Origin: Protofrankia sp. CiT1
GTDB lineage: Bacteria; Actinomycetota; Actinomycetes; Frankiales; Frankiaceae
Reading direction: 5' to 3'
DNA length: 64,000 nucleotides
Assembly: GCF_917627385.1 (NCBI RefSeq)
Contig: NZ_CAKJTL010000133.1
Coordinates: 1 to 64,000, forward strand
The notes under the pieces are model-generated. The model was given only the letters and a program-made list of their open reading frames with translations. It searched no databases and was not told the DNA's origin. Position 1 is the stretch's first letter. Each line of letters opens with the position of its first letter. Below are positions 46,517 through 55,412 of this stretch, one piece after another. The translations under genes were made by a program, and so were the position numbers.

Positions 46517-46757
46517 TTCGTCCTCGGCGCGGACCCATCGACATCATGCTTGTCAGCTTCGGTCCGGTCCACCGGTTTTATGGCGCCTTTGGGCGCGGGT
46601 CACCTGGCAGGAGCTTCAGGAGCCACCGCTCCGGCGTCCAGGTGCTCAGGTAGCAGGATTCCAACGCCCAGCCGTCAGGGCATCAGTGTAACGACGTATT
46701 TTGGGAAAATAGATTGTTTATCGTCGGCGCGCGCCTCTTTCAGTGCGGCGCGACAGC

Positions 46758-49742
46758 TCACTCTCGCCGTTGGTTGCGCTGGTAGATCGCCGTAGCCTGC
46801 ACTCGGGTACGAACCCCTAGCTTCTCAAGGATATGTGTGATATGGACCCCGACGGTACGCGGGCTGATGTACAGGAGCTGCGCGATCTCGCGGTTACGGT
46901 CGCCGGCCGCGACCCGCGCGAGCACCTGTAGTTCCCGGTTGGTGAGAACCGCCAGTTCGTCGACGTATGCGCGCCGGCCAGCGGAAGGGGTCCCGGTGGC
47001 CGTGGCGGGGGACGCCACGCCAGGTTGACGCGGCGCGTCGTGCTCCCCGGCGACCGGTGGACCGGAGGCCGATCGCTCCGGCAATGGGACCCGCGCGCGC
47101 TCCGCCAAGCCCCTGATTTCTTCAAGAAAGGGATGGGCGCCGAGATCCGTGGCGGTGCGGTAAGCATCTTGCAGAGCATGGGTCGCTTCAGCATTCCGAG
47201 TACGTTGAGCGAAAAGCGCCTCAGCCTGACGCAGCCGAGCATACGCGGCCGGGTACGGATGCTTACGGCGTTCCCAGGCCTCCGCGGCCCGCGCCCACGC
47301 CGACGGTTCGGAGCGTCCTTCAAGCCGGCTGATCTCAGCCGAGCACAGCTCCTGGTAGCCGGTGACCGCCTCGCGTACCGGTCCGGCCGCGGTGGCGCTG
47401 TCACGAGCGATGCATGCAGCGACCTGGCACAGGCGGCGGACAGCCTGCCCGTCAGGCTCGGCGCCGCCGCTGCGGGCTTCCGCCTCGGCGCGCAGCCCGT
47501 GCCAGACCAGCGGAGCCTGGAGCCAGACATCGTCAGACCGGCTTTCGGCCAGGTCAAGCCCCTGTTGTATCGCGTCGCGGGCCTCGGCTGGCCGGCCGCG
47601 CCACATGGCGAGTCCAGCACGCAGAGTAAGCAGCGGCAAGATGTGCCGGGCGCCACCACCGGCGGCCAGCAGCGTGTCGATGGCTTCCAGGTCGCGTTCA
47701 GCGGCGTCCAGGTCACCGTAGCCGATGCGTACCCGGCAGCGGGCGAGTAGCAGCTCCACCGCGTCCGCGCCGGACGGCCGATGGTGGAAGGCCGCGGCTA
47801 TCACCTCTTCCGCCTGCGCCCACCAGCCCAGCCGGAACAGGCCGTTGGCGGCCACGGCCAGCAACCGGGTGCCGTAGGTGCGGCCGAGTCCGTCCCGCTC
47901 GGCGCGGTCCGCGCCGTGGCGGGCCACCGCCACGCCCTCCTCCAGCTCGTTGAGCGGTCCGGTCAGCAACTCGGCCAGTTGAACGTACGTACGGGCGATG
48001 TCCACCAGGCCACCGAGCCGCTCAGCCGTGCGCAGCGCGTCCCGTACGGTGACCACGCCCGCGGTGGGATCGTCCAGGTAGGCCTGGCTGGCGCCGAGCA
48101 CGGCACCGGCGAGAACCACGGACGAGGCGGAGTCCTCGACGCCGCGGGCCAGCTCGAGAGCCTCACAGGCCCGCTTCCCGGCGTCAGCGTGGCGGCCCAG
48201 CAACAGCAGCAGCTCCGCGGAGTGCGCCGCGGCGGTCGCCTTGTCCGGCGCGGTGCACCGATCGTCCTTCAGCGCTCGCTCGTACTCGACCTCGGCTTCG
48301 GTCAGGCGGCCGAGAGCCGCCAGGTAGCGGGCCCGGCGGATGTACACCCCCCACGGCGGCGGGGCCGCGCCGTACGCTCCCGGCTCTTCCAGCAAGGCCA
48401 GCGCCCGCTCATGCTCCCCACACCGATGGCCGGCTTCGGCGGTGCTCTGCCACAGCACGGTCATGTCGACATCGACCGATTCGCCACCGCCCAGCTCCCT
48501 GGCCAGCTCCAGGGCGTCCGTCCAATGGTGGAAAGCCTCGGCCAGCCCGTGCAGCCGTTCGGCGTCCTCAGCGGCTGCCATGGCGGCCTGGAGCGAGCGG
48601 GCCCGCTCGCCGGCCAGCCGCCAGTGATAGGCCAGGCTTGCGTTCTGCAACCGCCCGCTGGACCGGGTCGACAGCGCTTCGGCGTACCGCCGGTGCAGCC
48701 GGACCCGCTCGCCCGGCAACAGGCCGGGCTCCAGCACTTCCTTGATCAGTCGGTGATGGAACCAGTACCCCTCCTCAGCCGCCACCAGGATCCGCTTGTC
48801 CACCGCGGTCCGGATGGCCTGGATCAGCGGCACCTCCTCAAGGTCCACGACCTGAGCCAGCAGCTCGTGCTCCACCGGTTTCACCGCGGCGGCCAGCGCG
48901 CTCACCACGGTTCGCGCCGGTAACGGCAGCAGGGCCACCCGGGCGAGGACGATCTCCCGCAGCGTGTCGGACAGGCCCACGCGCCCATCGCGGGCGTCGC
49001 GGGCCAGCTCCTCCACGAAGAAGGGGTTCCCGCCGCTGCGCGTCCACACCAGATCCATCGCGGCTGGATCGAGCGGGCCTCCCACGATCGCGGTGGCCAG
49101 CCGCTCCGTCTCCGACTGGCCCAGCGGTGACAGCTCCACCAGGCGCACGGACCGCAACCGCCGCAGCTCCATCAGCATCAGCCGCAGCGGATCGCAGCCA
49201 TGCAGGCTCTCCGCCCGTACCGCGCCGAGCAGGAGCAGCTGCACACCGCCCAGACCAGCCAACAGATAGAGCAGCAACTGCCGGGTGGTCCGATCGGCCC
49301 ACTGCAGATCATCAATGATCAAAACAAGTATCCGGCCGTCGGCCACCGTGCCCAACCCGCGGGATAGCCGCTCCAGCAGCGCCCCAGCGCCATCGGAGCT
49401 GGTCGCCTCCCCATCCAGGATCTCCATGAGCTCCCGCAACACGGTGGCAGCCAGCGGCCTGGCCCGCTCCCATTCCGGCGAGACGCGCAGCAGGGCCTGC
49501 CGCAGCGGGTGCAGCGGCGAGGCGTCACCGATGTCCAGGCAGGAGCCGGACAGCACCACCGCGCCGGCCCGCGACATTTCCTCACCAGCCGCGGCCAGCA
49601 GGCGTGTCTTGCCCACACCGCTGTCCCCCACGACGAAGACGGCGGCGGTCTCCCCGTGCTCCACCTTGAGCAGCGCAGCCCGCAGGACCGCGAGGTCCTC
49701 GCTGCGGCCAATGAACGGGCACTCGCCCCCGGCCGGCCTCAT
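46758..49742 (-). CDS. LuxR-family LAL transcriptional regulator
   Basis: A 994-residue large ATP-binding LuxR regulator. Residues 1-350 form an AAA/STAND ATPase with GRSEDLAVLRAAL, Walker A VGDSGVGKTRLLAAAG (about 38-53) and Walker B ILVLIIDDLQWAD (about 140). A long TPR-like helical region spans about 380-880. The C-terminal LuxR helix-turn-helix (LTNRELQVLARVAAGDRNREIAQ-type, about 930-985) ends in ILEKLGVRTRVQATAIYQ. Such proteins activate secondary metabolism or maltose-type operons on binding an unknown ligand. The gene is divergent from the cyclase-AAA gene across 247 bases, the obvious candidate regulatory target. Confidence 0.93.
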   Translation of the reverse strand: MRPAGGECPFIGRSEDLAVLRAALLKVEHGETAAVFVVGDSGVGKTRLLAAAGEEMSRAGAVVLSGSCLDIGDASPLHPLRQALLRVSPEWERARPLAATVLRELMEILDGEATSSDGAGALLERLSRGLGTVADGRILVLIIDDLQWADRTTRQLLLYLLAGLGGVQLLLLGAVRAESLHGCDPLRLMLMELRRLRSVRLVELSPLGQSETERLATAIVGGPLDPAAMDLVWTRSGGNPFFVEELARDARDGRVGLSDTLREIVLARVALLPLPARTVVSALAAAVKPVEHELLAQVVDLEEVPLIQAIRTAVDKRILVAAEEGYWFHHRLIKEVLEPGLLPGERVRLHRRYAEALSTRSSGRLQNASLAYHWRLAGERARSLQAAMAAAEDAERLHGLAEAFHHWTDALELARELGGGESVDVDMTVLWQSTAEAGHRCGEHERALALLEEPGAYGAAPPPWGVYIRRARYLAALGRLTEAEVEYERALKDDRCTAPDKATAAAHSAELLLLLGRHADAGKRACEALELARGVEDSASSVVLAGAVLGASQAYLDDPTAGVVTVRDALRTAERLGGLVDIARTYVQLAELLTGPLNELEEGVAVARHGADRAERDGLGRTYGTRLLAVAANGLFRLGWWAQAEEVIAAAFHHRPSGADAVELLLARCRVRIGYGDLDAAERDLEAIDTLLAAGGGARHILPLLTLRAGLAMWRGRPAEARDAIQQGLDLAESRSDDVWLQAPLVWHGLRAEAEARSGGAEPDGQAVRRLCQVAACIARDSATAAGPVREAVTGYQELCSAEISRLEGRSEPSAWARAAEAWERRKHPYPAAYARLRQAEALFAQRTRNAEATHALQDAYRTATDLGAHPFLEEIRGLAERARVPLPERSASGPPVAGEHDAPRQPGVASPATATGTPSAGRRAYVDELAVLTNRELQVLARVAAGDRNREIAQLLYISPRTVGVHITHILEKLGVRTRVQATAIYQRNQRRE

Positions 49743-49989
49743 AGGCCGCGGTGAGGTCGGCCGGATGTGTCAATCAGATCTCCGACATGAAGAGTGCAAG
49801 TTTCAGACATACGTCGTTCTACCGATCCTCGGATGGTCCTTTACTGGAACCGTTTCACCTGTCCGCTCGGCCAGGCAGCAGACGCCCGCGACGGGTGCCT
49901 GCGCGACCCGCCGGTACCCGGGCATAAGCCACCGGAAGATGTGGCTCCCCGCACGGGGGGTGTGGTAGTGGCTACGACAGGAGGAGATC

Positions 49990-52485
49990 ATGGAAATTCC
50001 TGCGGGGCGAAAGACCGGTGACTGGTCGAACAGTTGCCATCCTTACATGGTGAACTGCCATCTTTGCACGATGAACGCGTACAGGCTGCCATGTCACAAC
50101 GCAGCCGGTCCCGCTCGCCGATATCAAGCCCGCAGCGGCACCCCGCAGGAACCCCCGCCCATTAGGGCCACGCGGGAGGAGCGGCGGGTGGTTACCGTGC
50201 TCTTCGTGGACATGGTCGGCTTCACGTCGCTTGCCAGCAGCCTGGACCCGGAAGACGTGCGAGCGTTGCAGACCGAGTATTTCGCAGCCGTGACCGAGGT
50301 GGTTCACCGATGGAACGGCGTGGTGGAGAAGTATGTCGGGGACGCGGTCATGGCCGTTTTCGGCGTCCCACGTTCCGACGGGTACGACGCCTTCCGGGCG
50401 GTACGGGCCGGAATGCAGCTGCGGAAGGCTCTGCATGACAGGTTCATGCCGAGCGGACGGCTGGTGCGGACAAGGGTCGGGATCGCCACCGGTGAGGCAT
50501 TGGTTGATCTCGCTGCCGCGGTGGACGGCGGTCAGGGGTTCGTCAGCGGCAACGTCGTGAACACGGCGGCACGGGTGCAGACTCACACCGCCGCGGATAC
50601 CGTTATTGTCACCAATAGCACACACAACGCCACAAAATCTTTCATCCGATACCGGCAGCTGCCCCCGGCTACCGTCGCCGGTAAGCCGGAGCCGCTGGAG
50701 CTATGGCGGCCGCTCGAGGTCACGACCGGCCCGACAGCCGCAGATCATGGCAAGGAGGTTCCCCTGGTCGGCCGGCGGGCGGAACTCGGTGCCATGGCCG
50801 GATGGATCGAACGCGCTTACCGCGACGGAACACCACAGGTACTGTCAGTAGTCGGGCCAGCTGGCAGCGGTAAGTCGCGCCTGGTCCGCGAACTGGCCCA
50901 CCTCGTGGGCGCCGGCGCGGGAGAGCCGGTGCGGTGGCGGATCACCCGATGCTCACTCGACGGGAGCCTCGCCGAGGCACTCGCCGAGATGACGGGCGGC
51001 CCGGTGGCCGTCGACGGCGCCTCGAGCACCGTGGCCTCCCAGCAACCTGCCGTCCTGGTGATCGAGGACCTGCACTGTGCCGACGCCGCCACCACCGGTG
51101 CCGTACGGGAGCTGGTCACCACCGCGTCGCGGCCACAGCCCTCGGTGATTATCATCACATATCGGCCCGATATCCAGGATTTCTCCTGGTTCAGGGCCGA
51201 CCACACCGTCCACGTGGGTTCGCTCGACGCCGCCGAGACGAGCCTGCTCCTGCGTCAGCTGCTGCACCGGGCCGGACAGCCGCCGACGCTCGTCCGCCAG
51301 CTGCTCCCGCTCGCCTGCGGAAACCCGATGTACGCCGAGGCATATGTCGAGGAGCTTGCCGGACAGGGCACGCCAGCTCGCTCGGACGCCGGCCTAGCGA
51401 CGCCCGAGCCGGTGCGCGCCGCCGTATCGGCCCGGCTCGACCGGCTCGACCCAGCTGATCGGGCCGCGGTGTTCGCGGCCTCCGTCCTCGGTCAGCAGGT
51501 GACGGCCGGTGCGCTTGCCTTCCTGCTCCGGACCGATCGCGACCACGCGCGCACAGCCCTGCGCCGGCTGGAGAAGGCCAACCTGATCGTCCGGCAGCCG
51601 GTGTCCACCCTGACCGCCTGGCCCGAGTACAACTTCACGGATCCCGCGGTGAGCGCGGTGGCATACTCGCAGCTGCCGCGTACCGCCCGGACCGACCACC
51701 ATGGCCGAGCCACTCAATGGCTGGACGGGCTGTCCCAGCTGACCCGTACGACCGGCGCCGAGCGACGTGCCCGCCCGCTGGGTGACCGTTCCCGATCTGA
51801 CACGGGTACTGTGCGGCGTCGCACCACATCGTCATCTTCCCGCGGCACGGTGCGCGTTCGCCGGCCCAGCAGGCGGCATCGTCCCAACGCACGCCACAGC
51901 GGGCCGGACCTACCGGCCGATCGCCACGGCGGCGCGGCGGATCCCGCCCTTCGCTCGGCCTCCGCCGCTGTCCGGCTCGTCGGCTCCACGCCCGGCCGGA
52001 CAGCGGCCCAGGGCCGTCGCCCCGGCAACGGCGTTGACCGAGGCGCCCGAGCCGGTCGGAGTACCGCGGCACGCCGGTGTCAGCGACCTCCGTGTGGGCG
52101 TGGCAGTCTCCGCCTTCAACCGGCCCAGGCCATCTCCGCCAGCACCCCGCAAAGTTTTGATGCGGTTCACCGGAGCGCTGGTCCGTGTCAGCTAGCGGAC
52201 TGGAGGCGCGTTGTTCACCAAAATGTTGACCCGCCGGTCACAATAGACCGATGTCGCAGGATCCGACCATTCGCAGCCCGTTTTCCAATATTGATCAGAT
52301 GCAACCGGGTTTCATCGATTCGATGCTCGCGGCCTTGGACGGAATGGCAGCCCATCCGGAGATACAACGGGTACGCAGGGCGGCGCAGCGGGCGCTGCGG
52401 CCAATGCCCGCCCAGCGGCTGCTTGACGCTGGATGCGGCGGCGGTGAGGTTGCCCGTACGATCGCCGCCAAAGTCGCGCCGGTAG
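49990..52485 (+). CDS. Adenylate/guanylate cyclase - AAA ATPase regulator with degenerate 3' end
   Basis: A class III nucleotide cyclase domain (about 60-220: VTVLFVDMVGFTSLAS, EKYVGDAVMAVFG, VGIATGEALV, SGNVVNTAARVQ) is joined to a STAND-like ATPase (Walker A VVGPAGSGKSRLVRELA at about 293, Walker B AVLVIEDLHCAD at about 357). The family normally continues into a long TPR region to about 1000 residues. Here recognisable sequence stops near 51760. The frame then becomes Arg/Pro/Ser-rich and overruns the next gene out of phase, so a frameshift or decay is likely. ATG 49990 has AGGAGG upstream. The N-terminus has an unusual Cys/His cluster (CHPYMVNCHLC) in place of a standard zinc ribbon. Confidence 0.7.
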   Translation: MEIPAGRKTGDWSNSCHPYMVNCHLCTMNAYRLPCHNAAGPARRYQARSGTPQEPPPIRATREERRVVTVLFVDMVGFTSLASSLDPEDVRALQTEYFAAVTEVVHRWNGVVEKYVGDAVMAVFGVPRSDGYDAFRAVRAGMQLRKALHDRFMPSGRLVRTRVGIATGEALVDLAAAVDGGQGFVSGNVVNTAARVQTHTAADTVIVTNSTHNATKSFIRYRQLPPATVAGKPEPLELWRPLEVTTGPTAADHGKEVPLVGRRAELGAMAGWIERAYRDGTPQVLSVVGPAGSGKSRLVRELAHLVGAGAGEPVRWRITRCSLDGSLAEALAEMTGGPVAVDGASSTVASQQPAVLVIEDLHCADAATTGAVRELVTTASRPQPSVIIITYRPDIQDFSWFRADHTVHVGSLDAAETSLLLRQLLHRAGQPPTLVRQLLPLACGNPMYAEAYVEELAGQGTPARSDAGLATPEPVRAAVSARLDRLDPADRAAVFAASVLGQQVTAGALAFLLRTDRDHARTALRRLEKANLIVRQPVSTLTAWPEYNFTDPAVSAVAYSQLPRTARTDHHGRATQWLDGLSQLTRTTGAERRARPLGDRSRSDTGTVRRRTTSSSSRGTVRVRRPSRRHRPNARHSGPDLPADRHGGAADPALRSASAAVRLVGSTPGRTAAQGRRPGNGVDRGARAGRSTAARRCQRPPCGRGSLRLQPAQAISASTPQSFDAVHRSAGPCQLADWRRVVHQNVDPPVTIDRCRRIRPFAARFPILIRCNRVSSIRCSRPWTEWQPIRRYNGYAGRRSGRCGQCPPSGCLTLDAAAVRLPVRSPPKSRR

Positions 52486-53105
52486 GTGAGGTCATCGCCC
52501 TGGATTTCTCCGCAGCCGCGCTGGCGGTAGCGGTCCAGCGACACGACGGCAGCGCCGTGCATTACGTCGAAGGCGACGTTGCCGCACTCGATTTCCCCGA
52601 CAGCAGCTTCGACGGCGTGCGCTGCGAACGGGTATTGCAGCACGTCACGGACCCGGACCGGGCGATCGCCGAGCTTGTCCGGGTAACCCGGCCCGGTGGC
52701 CGGGTATGCCTGATAGACACCGACTGGGAGTCGATGGCGGTCGACGGACTTCCCGAGGAGCTGGTGGCTGCCCTGAAAGGGCACCTGTACAACCAGGTGC
52801 TGTGCCACCCCAGTATGGGCCGCACCCTGCGGCGGCGCCTGGTACGCGCGGGCGCGACGGAAATCGAAGCCACGCCGGTCACCTGCTGCTTCGCGGACCC
52901 GGGTGCGACGACCTCCGTACTGCCGATGTTCGATGCCCGGATATCGGCGGCGACCGGAATGATTCCCGACGGAATCCGTGGCGAGTGGTTCGCCGCGGTT
53001 GATACGGCCGCCGCCCGCAATGAGTTCCTCGCGACGCTGACCATCTGGGTGGCGACGGGCAGACGATCATATACGCCCAGCCACGCGGCCGAGGAATCAT
53101 TATGA
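52251..53105 (+). CDS. Class I SAM-dependent methyltransferase
   Basis: A 284-residue methyltransferase of the UbiE/Methyltransf_11 type. Motif I is RLLDAGCGGGEVARTIA (about 66-82), followed by VIALDFSAAAL (acidic ribose-binding residue), YVEGDVAALDFPDSSFDGV and the post-motif RPGGRVCLIDTDWES. The substrate is unknown. ATG 52251 has no ribosome site, but CACAAT ends about seven bases upstream, so the mRNA may be leaderless. It lies downstream of the degenerate cyclase gene, whose open frame overruns it, and may be an independent unit. Confidence 0.88.
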   Translation: MSQDPTIRSPFSNIDQMQPGFIDSMLAALDGMAAHPEIQRVRRAAQRALRPMPAQRLLDAGCGGGEVARTIAAKVAPVGEVIALDFSAAALAVAVQRHDGSAVHYVEGDVAALDFPDSSFDGVRCERVLQHVTDPDRAIAELVRVTRPGGRVCLIDTDWESMAVDGLPEELVAALKGHLYNQVLCHPSMGRTLRRRLVRAGATEIEATPVTCCFADPGATTSVLPMFDARISAATGMIPDGIRGEWFAAVDTAAARNEFLATLTIWVATGRRSYTPSHAAEESL

Positions 53106-53236
53106 CGACGGAATACAACTGGTGGAGATGGACGCCGGCTGGCTGTCCCGGGTTCTTTTTCCGCTCATTGTGGGCGCAGCTGGAAAAAATCCACCAGCGC
53201 TGCCCCGGCCGCGGGGCGGGCTTGGGCCGACGGCCT

Positions 53237-53935
53237 TCAGCGCTGGGTGGGCGGGGCCGACCCAGGCATGACTATCCGTTCTGGGATGCGCAGCGCGGCG
53301 AGGACATCCGCGTACATGCGGGACTTGATAGCCCCCAGCGTCCCGGCGGGCTTACCGGCCAGCGCCCTGGCCGCGTCGACCGCGGCCGGCAGCACCTTGC
53401 CCTCGTCGGCGACAGCGTCGATGATGCCGATGGCGAGCGCATCGTGGCCGCCGTACCGACGGCCGGTGGTCATCGCCTCATGCGCGGCGCGTACCGGCAG
53501 CCGTGCCTTGAGCAGTTCGGTCATCCCGATGGTGAACGAGAAGTCGATGTCCACCTCGGGCAGGCAGAAGTACCCGCGGTCGGCCCGCATCACCTGCTGG
53601 TCGTGAGCCAGCGCGAGCATCGCCCCCGCGGCGAACGTATGGCCCTGCAAGGCCGCGACGGTCGGCAACGGCAAAGACAGCACCCGGGCGAACAGCTCGT
53701 GCACCTGGACCAGGAACTGGTCAACCTCACCTAAGTTCCCAACCATCCACGCCAGGTCGAGCCCGTTCGACCAGATCCGACCACGGGCCGATGTGACCAG
53801 GGCTTTTGGTCCCGGCGCCGCCACCACCTCGTCGAGCAGCTGGTTCAGCTCACCGATCGAACCCGGGTTGAAGCGGTTCTCGCCGTCACCGAGATCGAGG
53901 ACGAAGACCTCGCCGTCACGGGTCAGATCTGCCAT
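53237..53935 (-). CDS. Enoyl-CoA hydratase/isomerase family protein
   Basis: A 232-residue crotonase-fold protein. It shows VLDLGDGENRFNPGSIGELN at the start and the oxyanion-hole segments ALVTSARGRIWSNGLDL and LQGHTFAAGAMLALAHDQQV. The helix segment DRGYFCLPEVDIDFSF carries the Glu position used by hydratases and isomerases. It resembles the delta3-delta2-enoyl-CoA isomerase-like branch found in plants and actinomycetes. ATG 53935 has GGAGG eight or nine bases upstream; longer frames to 54064 are unsupported. The exact acyl-CoA substrate is not deducible. Confidence 0.88.
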   Translation of the reverse strand: MADLTRDGEVFVLDLGDGENRFNPGSIGELNQLLDEVVAAPGPKALVTSARGRIWSNGLDLAWMVGNLGEVDQFLVQVHELFARVLSLPLPTVAALQGHTFAAGAMLALAHDQQVMRADRGYFCLPEVDIDFSFTIGMTELLKARLPVRAAHEAMTTGRRYGGHDALAIGIIDAVADEGKVLPAAVDAARALAGKPAGTLGAIKSRMYADVLAALRIPERIVMPGSAPPTQR

Positions 53936-54306
53936 CTGCTGTGCCTCCCAGAGGTATCCGGAGCGGCCCGGAACACTCGCGATCGGTTTGTTCCGACGGC
54001 ACCGAAACGGCACCGGATCCGCTCTGTCCATCAGCTCGAGCGAGCCACGGTATTCGATCATCACATCCGCATGGCACGTCCGAGTAACGCCTGCCTCACA
54101 CTCAGCGGGACGATATCTCGTTCAACGAGCCGACGCCCGGTTAGTACTCCAGCCGGACTTCCGCGCTCGTTCGAATCTGGCGGGCTGGGGCTGGGTGGCC
54201 GAGCTGCTCTGACTACCACGCCCACACATGCCCACGCGCCCGGCCCGGTCCCGCCGTCCGTGCTGGTCATCATTGCTGGACGCCGTCAGGCCAGCAAAGG
54301 TTCGCT
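53936..54306. other. Intergenic region between tetR 3' end and enoyl-CoA hydratase start
   Basis: 371 bases with no frame I can support. It should contain the promoter of the leftward enoyl-CoA hydratase gene near 53940-54060. No repeats or clear terminator were recognised. Confidence 0.45.
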
Positions 54307-55020
54307 TCACGGCAGAAAGGAAGGCGGGTGCCCCACAACCGCGGCGTCAGCCCGCGGCCAGCCGGAGCCGGACCGCTGAATGATCCCCCACAGGATGGTG
54401 TCGACCACGCACGCGATCCGGGAGCCGCTGACGTCGCTCGAGCGTCCGGTGTACTGCCAGTACGCGACGGAACCGATCAACATGTCCGTGACCAGATCAA
54501 CGTCGGTGTCGGGGCTCAGCTCGCCCGAGGCAATGCCACCGCGCAGGACCGCGGCGACGCGCTCCCGCGCCGGAGCCATGACCCGCTCGCGGTAGGTCTC
54601 GAAAAGGTCCGGGTGCGTCTCTTTCTCCGCCAGGAGCCTGGGCATAATACGCCCGGACAGTGTCTGGATATTGTGCCGACGCACGGTGTTGAGCCATGCA
54701 ACGAGATCATCCCGTATCGAGCCGGTCTCGACCCCCCCGGAGACGTTGGCAAGCGTTGCCAGCGCATCCGAAACCAGCGCATCCTTGCTCGGCCATCGTC
54801 GGTAAACCGTTGCTTTGCCGACACCAGCCCGCGCGGCGACCGCCTCCATCGACAGCCCGGTGAAACCGCTTTCGGCGAGTGCCTGTAAAGTGGCGCCGAT
54901 AATAGCCTCATCACGGCGGGTGTCGCGAGGACGTCCCGGCGGGCGCAGCGGTGGGTCGGCTTGGACTGTTCGCGCCGGTCCAGACGACCGCCCGGCTGGC
55001 ACCGTCACCGCGCGTGCCAT
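54307..55020 (-). CDS. TetR/AcrR family transcriptional regulator
   Basis: A 237-residue TetR repressor. The helix-turn-helix is visible as RRDEAIIGATLQALAESGFTGLSMEAVA-type sequence (in parts at about 33-60) followed by ARAGVGKATVYRRWPSKDALV. The C-terminal ligand domain is all-helical and ends IVDTILWGIIQRSG-like, resembling the TetR_C_11 group. ATG 55020 lacks a clear ribosome site, and a TTG at 55143 would add 41 residues, so the start is uncertain. It is divergent from panB, and a matching dyad operator lies between them. Confidence 0.9.
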   Translation of the reverse strand: MARAVTVPAGRSSGPARTVQADPPLRPPGRPRDTRRDEAIIGATLQALAESGFTGLSMEAVAARAGVGKATVYRRWPSKDALVSDALATLANVSGGVETGSIRDDLVAWLNTVRRHNIQTLSGRIMPRLLAEKETHPDLFETYRERVMAPARERVAAVLRGGIASGELSPDTDVDLVTDMLIGSVAYWQYTGRSSDVSGSRIACVVDTILWGIIQRSGSGWPRADAAVVGHPPSFLP

Positions 55021-55412
55021 ATCGGCGCATGCCGTGTCGGCGCCCCGCCCCGGGGACCCCCGAACCTCCTGCGCCGTGCCACACGCCGGGTCGCGTGTCG
55101 CATCGCCCGGACCCGTCTGCGTCCTACCCCGCCGTGCCCACAATGCATCATCGATCCCGCCGTCCGCCGTTTCGACCCGACCATCAGGACGTACCTCGAT
55201 AATTCAAGATCGAAGCTTACGGTGAGGTGCGTCCAAACGCATTCGTTTGACAAGCCATCGTCCGGATGGGTCAACTTCCCCCGCCTAATCAGATCAACTG
55301 CCAGATCAGCAGGAAGCGGTTGGAACCGCGCACAGCGCGCATCCGCCGACGATGGCACCATGGTGAGCACGCCGGGACGCGCCAGCGCCTGGACGGACTC
55401 ACAGGAGATCGG
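55021..55412. promoter_or_regulatory. Divergent region between tetR and panB with a TetR-type operator
   Basis: 392 bases of mostly non-coding sequence (the left 123 could belong to a longer tetR). At 55234-55249 it holds a palindrome CAAACG-CATT-CGTTTG, the form typical of TetR-family operators. A relatively AT-rich stretch at 55195-55260 surrounds it, consistent with promoters for one or both genes. Confidence 0.6.
55234..55249. promoter_or_regulatory. Candidate TetR operator palindrome
   Basis: CAAACG and CGTTTG are exact reverse complements around four bases, giving a 16-base dyad. Similar AAACG-N4-CGTTT sites bind AcrR-like repressors. Its location between tetR and panB fits autoregulation; control of panB or a distant target is inferred. 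Confidence 0.65.

Noticed and set aside
49743-49989. Searched for a clear operator between the LuxR-LAL and cyclase genes
   Set aside because: Only weak imperfect repeats were found; nothing specific enough to report as a site.
51767-52195. Possible frameshifted continuation of the cyclase-AAA protein in a second frame
   Set aside because: The product is Pro/Arg/Ala-rich and lacks the TPR-like helices expected, so it does not restore the family sequence.
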